Part shown: positions 5,852 to 9,951 of the stretch, in pieces | Position numbering within the stretch: the stretch's first letter is position 1 | How the letters are laid out: the number at the start of each line of letters is the position of its first letter | Origin: an uncultured Collinsella sp. | GTDB lineage: Bacteria; Actinomycetota; Coriobacteriia; Coriobacteriales; Coriobacteriaceae | Assembly: GCA_900550355.1 (NCBI GenBank) | Contig: URRT01000068.1 | Coordinates: forward strand, 1-9,951 | DNA: 9,951 bases | Direction of reading: 5' to 3' | Made by a program: the position numbers and the translations under genes | The notes under the pieces: generated by a model | Seen by the model: the letters and a program-made list of their open reading frames with translations, nothing else | What the model was told of the DNA's origin: nothing | The model's database searches: none

Positions 5852-6781
5852 ATGTCGTTTACCGCTGAGGTGCGCGACGAGCTTGCGCGCTGCGAACCCG
5901 AATGTGAATACTGCGACTTGTCGACGCTTGCCGCCCTCACGCGTGTGAGCGGTACGCTCTCGCTTACCGGCTCTGGGCGGTATCGTTTGACAGTTGCGAC
6001 TGAGACGGGAGCCGTCGCGCGCACGATGATCACGCTGACGCATCGCATCCTTAAGCTCAAAACGGAATTCACCGTTCGTAAATCTGTATTGCATAAGGTT
6101 CGAAACTACCTCATCACCTTGCCTGATCAGCCAGACCTGGATAAGGCTCTGGTGCTGCTGGGCATCCTCGACCGCAGGGGAGGACTTGTCGCCGGCGTGC
6201 CCCGACATATCGTTGCCCGTCCCTGCTGCAGGCTTGCCTATATCCGCGGCGCGCTCATCGCGGGCGGCTTCGTGGCCGATCCACGCGGCGATTTTCATTT
6301 GGAGATCGCGGTGCAGGGCGAGCAATATGCCAAGGGGCTTTGCGATCTGTTGGAGCAGATTGGGGTCCATGCTCGTGTTAATGCGCGGCGGGGGTCATAT
6401 GCCGTGTACATTAAGAGCGCCGAGGAGATCGAGCAGCTCCTAAAGCTGGTCGGCGCCAAGCGCAGCGTTGCCGAGATCGAGGAAGCGCGCGCGGTCAAAT
6501 TGGTTAAGAACGACGTAAACCGTCGCGTGAACGCCGAGCTCGCCAACCAGACCAGAAGCGCCGGTGCCGCCCAGCATCAGCTTGCGTTGATCGATGAGCT
6601 CGAGCAGCGTGGCCTTCGCGATGCGCTTCCGGATGCCTTGGCGGTCTTTTGCGACCTGCGCGAGCGCTACCCCGATCTGTCACTGCGTGATTTGGGGGAG
6701 ATGGCTGACCCTCCCTTGTCGAAGTCAGCCCTCTACCATCGAGTTTTGAGGCTTGAAAAGCTCATTGAAGCAAACAGGTAG
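5852..6781 (+). CDS. whiA: DNA-binding regulator WhiA
   Basis: The 309-residue product is WhiA, a transcription factor built from a degenerate LAGLIDADG homing-endonuclease fold and a C-terminal helix-turn-helix. In Streptomyces it controls sporulation and division genes; in non-sporulating Gram-positives it affects division and chromosome segregation. Sequence marks are the start MSFTAEVRDELAR, YIRGALIAGGFVADP (130-144) with HLEI (149-152), VKNDVNRRVNAELANQTRSA (218-237), and the DNA-binding end DLSLRDLGEMADPPLSKSALYHRVLRLEKL (275-304). Length is normal. It is co-transcribed with rapZ (6-base gap), with GAAGG about 11 bases before its ATG. The AT-rich space that follows has no clear GC-rich terminator, so read-through towards gap is possible. 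Confidence 0.95.
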   Translation: MSFTAEVRDELARCEPECEYCDLSTLAALTRVSGTLSLTGSGRYRLTVATETGAVARTMITLTHRILKLKTEFTVRKSVLHKVRNYLITLPDQPDLDKALVLLGILDRRGGLVAGVPRHIVARPCCRLAYIRGALIAGGFVADPRGDFHLEIAVQGEQYAKGLCDLLEQIGVHARVNARRGSYAVYIKSAEEIEQLLKLVGAKRSVAEIEEARAVKLVKNDVNRRVNAELANQTRSAGAAQHQLALIDELEQRGLRDALPDALAVFCDLRERYPDLSLRDLGEMADPPLSKSALYHRVLRLEKLIEANR

Positions 6782-6826
6782 TTTGAAGTATCGACTTATA
6801 TATGGATTTAACTGCTATTTTAGTCT

Positions 6827-6840
6827 TTAAAACGTTTTAA
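6827..6840. promoter_or_regulatory. Perfect 14-base palindrome upstream of gap, candidate operator
   Basis: TTAAAACGTTTTAA is a perfect palindrome in the AT-rich whiA-gap spacer, about 57 bases before the proposed -10 of gap. Its AAACGTTT centre, with CG on the dyad axis, resembles operators of LacI/GalR-family sugar regulators. No regulator is encoded nearby, so the binding protein is unknown. Chance occurrence is possible in such AT-rich DNA. Confidence 0.4.
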
Positions 6841-6872
6841 CGTAAATTTGATTTTCAATTTCGAGCATTCTC

Positions 6873-6902
6873 GTGAAATTCAAGTCAAAAAAAAGGTATA
6901 TT
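6873..6902 (+). promoter_or_regulatory. Probable gap promoter
   Basis: GTGAAA (6873-6878) and TATATT (6897-6902) are spaced 18 bases apart, a plausible sigma-70-type pair. The -10 matches TATAAT at five of six positions and the -35 matches TTGACA at four of six. An A-tract lies in the spacer. It would give a leader of roughly 65 bases before the gap ATG. Confidence 0.55.
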
Positions 6903-6921
6903 AGGCGAGTGGTTAGTTTGT

Positions 6922-6958
6922 GGGCCTCAACGGCAGGCGCTGTAGCTTGCGGGGGCCT
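6922..6958 (+). promoter_or_regulatory. Leader hairpin in the gap 5' UTR
   Basis: GGCCTC (6923-6928) pairs with GGGGCC (6952-6957, one G-T), and inside it GCAGGC (6933-6938) pairs with GCTTGC (6945-6950, one G-T) around a 6-base loop. The structure ends about 5 bases before AAAGGAG. There is no T-tract, so it is not a terminator. It may stabilise this highly expressed mRNA or tune initiation. Confidence 0.45.
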
Positions 6959-6974
6959 TACGAAAGGAGACACA

Positions 6975-8000
6975 ATGGCAGTAAAGGTTGCTATTAACGG
7001 CTTCGGTCGCATCGGTCGTCTGGCCTTCCGTCAGATGTTCGGTCATGAGGGCTCCGAGATCGTCGCTATCAACGACCTCACCTCTCCCGATATGCTCGCT
7101 TACCTGCTGAAGTACGACTCCACGCAGGGCAACTACGCTCGCGATCACGAGGTCGTTGCTGGCGAGGATTCCATCACCGTTGACGGCAAGGAGATCAAGA
7201 TCTACAAGGAGGCCGACGCCAACAACCTGCCTTGGGGCGACCTCGACGTCGACGTCGTTCTCGAGTGCACCGGCTTCTACACCAGCAAGGCTAAGGCTCA
7301 GGCCCACATCAACGCTGGCGCCAAGAAGGTCGTCATCTCCGCTCCGGCTGGCAGCGATCTGCCCACCATCGTGTACAACGTCAACCACGAGACGCTGACC
7401 GCTGAGGACAACATCATCTCCGCTGCTTCCTGCACCACCAACTGCCTCGCCCCGATGGCCAAGGGTCTGAACGACTTCGCTCCCATCGTGTCCGGCATCA
7501 TGACTACCATTCACGCCTGGACTGGCGACCAGATGCCGCTCGACGGCCCGCAGCGCAAGGGCAACAAGCGTCGTAGCCGCGCCTGCGCCGTCAACATCGT
7601 CCCCAACACCACCGGTGCTGCCAAGGCTATCGGCCTGGTTCTCCCCGAGCTCAACGGTAAGCTCATCGGTGCCGCCCAGCGCGTCCCGACGCCGACCGGC
7701 TCCATCACCAACCTCTACGCTGTCGTTGACAAGAAGGTCACCGTCGACGAGGTCAACGCTGCTATGAAGGCCTACGCTGCCACCATCTCCGAGACCTTCG
7801 GTTACAACGAGGACGACATCGTCTCCACCGACATCATCGGCGAGACCCACGGCTCCATCTTTGACGCCACTCAGACCATGTGCTCTGACCTCGGCAACGG
7901 CCAGACCCTCGTTCAGGTCACCTCTTGGTACGACAACGAGAACTCCTACACCTCTCAGATGGTCCGCACCATCAAGTACTTCGAGAAGTTCGTTGCTTAA
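6975..8000 (+). CDS. gap: Glyceraldehyde-3-phosphate dehydrogenase, type I
   Basis: The 341-residue enzyme oxidises glyceraldehyde-3-phosphate to 1,3-bisphosphoglycerate in glycolysis. The Rossmann start INGFGRIGR (7-15) is followed by D34 in AINDLT, which indicates NAD preference. The catalytic cysteine is C153 in SAASCTTNCLAP and the paired histidine is H180 in MTTIHAWTGDQ, where tryptophan replaces the commoner tyrosine. Family blocks NIVPNTTGAAKAIG (207-220), QRVPTPTGS and SWYDNE follow, and the length is normal. ATG 6975 has AAAGGAG 5 bases upstream; the frame is open back to a GTG at 6873, which lies in the promoter and is rejected. Third-position C and a narrow codon set point to high expression. 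The gene has its own promoter and terminator, so it can be regulated apart from pgk-tpiA. Confidence 0.97.
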   Translation: MAVKVAINGFGRIGRLAFRQMFGHEGSEIVAINDLTSPDMLAYLLKYDSTQGNYARDHEVVAGEDSITVDGKEIKIYKEADANNLPWGDLDVDVVLECTGFYTSKAKAQAHINAGAKKVVISAPAGSDLPTIVYNVNHETLTAEDNIISAASCTTNCLAPMAKGLNDFAPIVSGIMTTIHAWTGDQMPLDGPQRKGNKRRSRACAVNIVPNTTGAAKAIGLVLPELNGKLIGAAQRVPTPTGSITNLYAVVDKKVTVDEVNAAMKAYAATISETFGYNEDDIVSTDIIGETHGSIFDATQTMCSDLGNGQTLVQVTSWYDNENSYTSQMVRTIKYFEKFVA

Positions 8001-8037
8001 TTTAGCTTTTAGCGAATAGCTCGTTGAGCGTCTAAAG

Positions 8038-8084
8038 AAGGGCGCGGCCTTATAGGGCTTACACCCTAGGGTCGCGCCCTTTTT
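8038..8084 (+). terminator. Strong intrinsic terminator after gap
   Basis: AAGGGCGCG (8038-8046) pairs with CGCGCCCTT (8073-8081). The stem continues inside through GCC/GGT and TAGGG (8053-8057) with CCCTA (8064-8068), closing a 6-base loop with a small internal bulge. A run of five T (8080-8084) ends it. It separates gap from pgk, so pgk-tpiA needs read-through or a promoter of its own; none is evident in the 56 bases that remain before the pgk ATG. Confidence 0.9.
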
Positions 8085-8094
8085 ATAAGAAATC

Positions 8095-8117
8095 GTCTGC
8101 CGTAATGGGAGGCAGAC
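8095..8117 (+). promoter_or_regulatory. Perfect 7-bp hairpin in the pgk leader
   Basis: GTCTGCC (8095-8101) and GGCAGAC (8111-8117) pair perfectly around a 9-base loop. It lies between the gap terminator and the pgk ribosome binding site, whose GAAAGG begins 6 bases later. No T-tract follows. It may mark the 5' end of a processed or independently started pgk mRNA. Confidence 0.45.
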
Positions 8118-8140
8118 ACGTACGAAAGGTAGAAGCAAAC

Positions 8141-9331
8141 ATGGCCTTTACCAAGAAGACCGTCCGCGACATCGATGTCGACGGCAAGCGCGTTCTCGTC
8201 CGCGTTGACTTTAACGTGCCTATCAAGGATGGCGTCGTTGGCGACACCACCCGTATCAAGGCTGCCCTGCCCACCATCAACTATCTCGTTGAGCACAATG
8301 CTCGCGTCATCCTCATGAGCCACCTCGGCCGTCCCGATGGCACCGGCTTCCAGCCCGAGCTGTCCCTCGAGCCCGTCGCCAAGAAGCTCGCCGAGCTCTC
8401 TGGTCTCGACGTCGCCTTTGTCGCCGACACTTACGGCGAGAAGGCTGCCGAGGCTGTCGCTGCCGTCGAGCCGGGCAAGGTTCTCGTTCTCGAGAACGTC
8501 CGCTTCGATAAGCGTGAGAAGAAGAACGATCCCGAGATCGCCAAGAAGCTCGCTTCCTATGGTGACGTCTTCGTTCTCGATGCCTTCGGCACCGCTCACC
8601 GCGCCCAGGGTTCCGTCGTGGGCCCCGCCGCTTACCTGCCTGCCGTCGCCGGCTTCCTGCTCGAGAAGGAGGTCGACACGCTGACCGGCATCTTCGCCGA
8701 GCCCGAGCGCCCCTTCGTCGCCATCGTCGGCGGTTCCAAGGTTTCCTCCAAGATCGGCGTTCTCGATCACCTCATCGACTCTGCTGACACCCTGATCATC
8801 GGTGGCGGTATGGCCTACACCTTCTTCCTGGCTCAGGGCCTGTCCGTCGGTCAGTCCCTCAAGGAAGAGGACTGGGTCGAGCGCGCTGGCGAGATGCTCA
8901 AGAAGGCCGAGGAGAAGGGCGTCAAGATCCTGCTCCCCATCGACAACCGCGTTGCCGATCGCTTTGGCGAGGACGCTGTCCCCGAGGTTGTCGCTTCCGA
9001 CGCTATCCCCGACGATCGTGAGGGCATGGACATCGGCCCCAAGACCGAGGAGCTCTACGCCGAGGCCGTCAAGGGCGCCAAGACCGTGTTCTGGAATGGC
9101 CCCATGGGCGTCTTCGAGTTCGACAACTTTGCTCACGGCACCCAGGCTATCGCCGAGGCTGTCGCCGAGGCCGACTGCACCTCGATCATCGGCGGTGGCG
9201 ACTCTGTCGCAGCTGTCAACAAGTTCAACCTGGCCGACAAGATGAGCTGGATCTCCACCGGTGGTGGCGCTTCCATGGAGCTCGTCGAGGGTAAGGCCCT
9301 GCCCGGAGTGGAGGCGCTTCTCGATGCCTAA
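8141..9331 (+). CDS. pgk: Phosphoglycerate kinase
   Basis: The 396-residue enzyme transfers phosphate from 1,3-bisphosphoglycerate to ADP, the first ATP-yielding step of glycolysis. The signature RVDFNVP is at 21-27 and SHLGRP at 60-65 in the substrate-binding N-domain. DAFGTAHR starts at D147. In the nucleotide domain are GGSKVSSK (197-204), GGGMAYTF, WNGPMGVFE (from W318) and STGGGASMELVEGKALPGVEAL (from S372). Both domains are complete and the length is normal. ATG 8141 is chosen because GAAAGG lies about 11 bases upstream, as for nanE, and the protein begins typically (KKTVRDIDVDGKRVLVRVDFNVP). An in-frame ATG at 8105 falls in the loop of the leader hairpin and has no ribosome binding site. 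Codon use is strongly biased. Its end overlaps tpiA by 8 bases, suggesting coupled translation. Confidence 0.97.
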   Translation: MAFTKKTVRDIDVDGKRVLVRVDFNVPIKDGVVGDTTRIKAALPTINYLVEHNARVILMSHLGRPDGTGFQPELSLEPVAKKLAELSGLDVAFVADTYGEKAAEAVAAVEPGKVLVLENVRFDKREKKNDPEIAKKLASYGDVFVLDAFGTAHRAQGSVVGPAAYLPAVAGFLLEKEVDTLTGIFAEPERPFVAIVGGSKVSSKIGVLDHLIDSADTLIIGGGMAYTFFLAQGLSVGQSLKEEDWVERAGEMLKKAEEKGVKILLPIDNRVADRFGEDAVPEVVASDAIPDDREGMDIGPKTEELYAEAVKGAKTVFWNGPMGVFEFDNFAHGTQAIAEAVAEADCTSIIGGGDSVAAVNKFNLADKMSWISTGGGASMELVEGKALPGVEALLDA

Positions 9332-9951
9332 TCGCACCCTTCTTATCGCTGGTAACTGGAAGATGAACAACGACGTCGCCGAGGCTGCCAAGCTCGCCGA
9401 CGAGCTGGCTCAGGCTCTGCCCGAGGTTCCGGCTGGCGTCGAGGTGCTCGTCTGCCCTCCGACCATCGACATCACCACGGTTCATGACCGCATTCAGGCT
9501 GCCCCCATCGCCCTCGGTGCACAGAACGTGTACTGGGAGGCCAAGGGTGCCTTCACCGGTGAGTCCTCTTGCGACATGCTCAAGTCCGCTGGCTGCACCT
9601 ACTGCATCATCGGTCACTCCGAGCGTCGCGACTACTTCCACGAGACCGACGAGGACCAGAACAAGAAGGCTAAGGCTCTCGTTGCCGCCGGCCTTGTTCC
9701 CGTCTTCTGCTGCGGCGAGTCCCTCGAGGTCCGCGAGGCTGGCACCTATGTCGAGCACGTCGTGAACCAGGTCAAGGCTGGCCTTGCTGGTCTTGAGATC
9801 ACCTGCCCCAAGCAGGTCGTCGTCGCCTACGAGCCCATCTGGGCCATCGGCACCGGCAAGACCGCTACCGCCGAGGACGCTCAGGAGGTCTGCGGTGCTA
9901 TCCGTGAGACCCTCAAGGAGATGTTCGGCGAGGAGCTCGCTAACGGCATCC
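9324..9951 (+). CDS. tpiA: Triosephosphate isomerase, cut off by the window end
   Basis: The first 209 residues of triosephosphate isomerase are present; the C-terminus, expected to be about 40 residues, lies beyond the window. It interconverts dihydroxyacetone phosphate and glyceraldehyde-3-phosphate, feeding the gap and pgk reactions. Active-site residues are visible: N11 and K13 in AGNWKMN, H98 in IGHSER, and the general base E170 in AYEPIWAIGTGKTAT, whose following segment is the flexible loop 6. The ATG sits 8 bases inside pgk, with GGAGG (9310-9314) 9 bases upstream, so translation is probably coupled to pgk. Codon use matches gap and pgk. Confidence 0.96.
   Translation, partial: MPNRTLLIAGNWKMNNDVAEAAKLADELAQALPEVPAGVEVLVCPPTIDITTVHDRIQAAPIALGAQNVYWEAKGAFTGESSCDMLKSAGCTYCIIGHSERRDYFHETDEDQNKKAKALVAAGLVPVFCCGESLEVREAGTYVEHVVNQVKAGLAGLEITCPKQVVVAYEPIWAIGTGKTATAEDAQEVCGAIRETLKEMFGEELANGI

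Noticed and set aside
6903..6960. tRNA-like stretch (GAGTGGTTAG followed by stems) before gap
   Set aside because: There is no acceptor stem, no GGTTCGAATCC-like T-arm and no credible anticodon arm; it reads as a 5' UTR hairpin.
6927..8138. 403-residue open frame on the - strand opposite gap
   Set aside because: It runs through the gap terminator and promoter leader, and the low-complexity V/L/D/G-rich product is the typical antisense shadow of a codon-biased gene.
8066..9391. 441-residue open frame on the - strand opposite pgk
   Set aside because: Same shadow effect; the forward gene is an unmistakable phosphoglycerate kinase and the reverse product resembles no family.
1..9951. CRISPR arrays, insertion sequences, phage genes or defence systems
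   Set aside because: No spaced direct repeats, transposase or phage-like reading frames are present; the window is metabolic and housekeeping DNA.

Overview
The window reads as a chromosomal segment of a high-GC actinobacterium of the class Coriobacteriia, most likely Collinsella or a close gut relative. This is an inference. It rests on the strong C/G third-position bias, the whiA, gap, pgk, tpiA order typical of Actinobacteria, the actinobacterial style of RapZ, and a sialic-acid catabolic cluster that suits a mucin-associated gut organism. All ten genes lie on the + strand. There are no RNA genes, insertion sequences or CRISPR arrays, and no gap longer than 300 bases.

Left half (1-4823), sialic-acid (nan) utilisation. 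A CE7-type carbohydrate acetylesterase (47-1024) overlaps a divergent tandem paralogue (1017-1868). The paralogue has lost the nucleophilic serine and both oxyanion-hole residues, so it looks like a pseudoenzyme. They are followed by N-acetylneuraminate lyase (nanA, 1937-2857), a ROK-family N-acetylmannosamine kinase (nanK, 3031-3996) and N-acetylmannosamine-6-phosphate 2-epimerase (nanE, 4137-4823). Together the last three enzymes turn Neu5Ac into pyruvate and GlcNAc-6-phosphate. The esterase may remove O-acetyl groups from sialic acid first. No sialidase, transporter, nagA or nagB is visible, so these must lie elsewhere. The intergenic spaces hold strong inverted repeats, the most striking being a 98-base composite palindrome with a UUCG-capped core between nanK and nanE.

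Middle (4824-6781), the rapZ-whiA pair. An intrinsic terminator whose T-tract abuts the rapZ Shine-Dalgarno sequence separates this block from nan. The yvcK/gapR gene that usually sits between rapZ and whiA is missing: only 6 bases separate the two genes.

Right half (6782-9951), lower glycolysis. An AT-rich promoter region with a perfect 14-base palindrome precedes gap (6975-8000). A strong terminator follows gap, then pgk (8141-9331), which overlaps tpiA (9324 to beyond the window end). These three genes show the most biased codon use, consistent with high expression.

The individual genes are mostly well-known families. The parts most worth a second look are the dead esterase paralogue, the composite palindrome, the missing yvcK, and the recurring hairpins placed just before ribosome binding sites.
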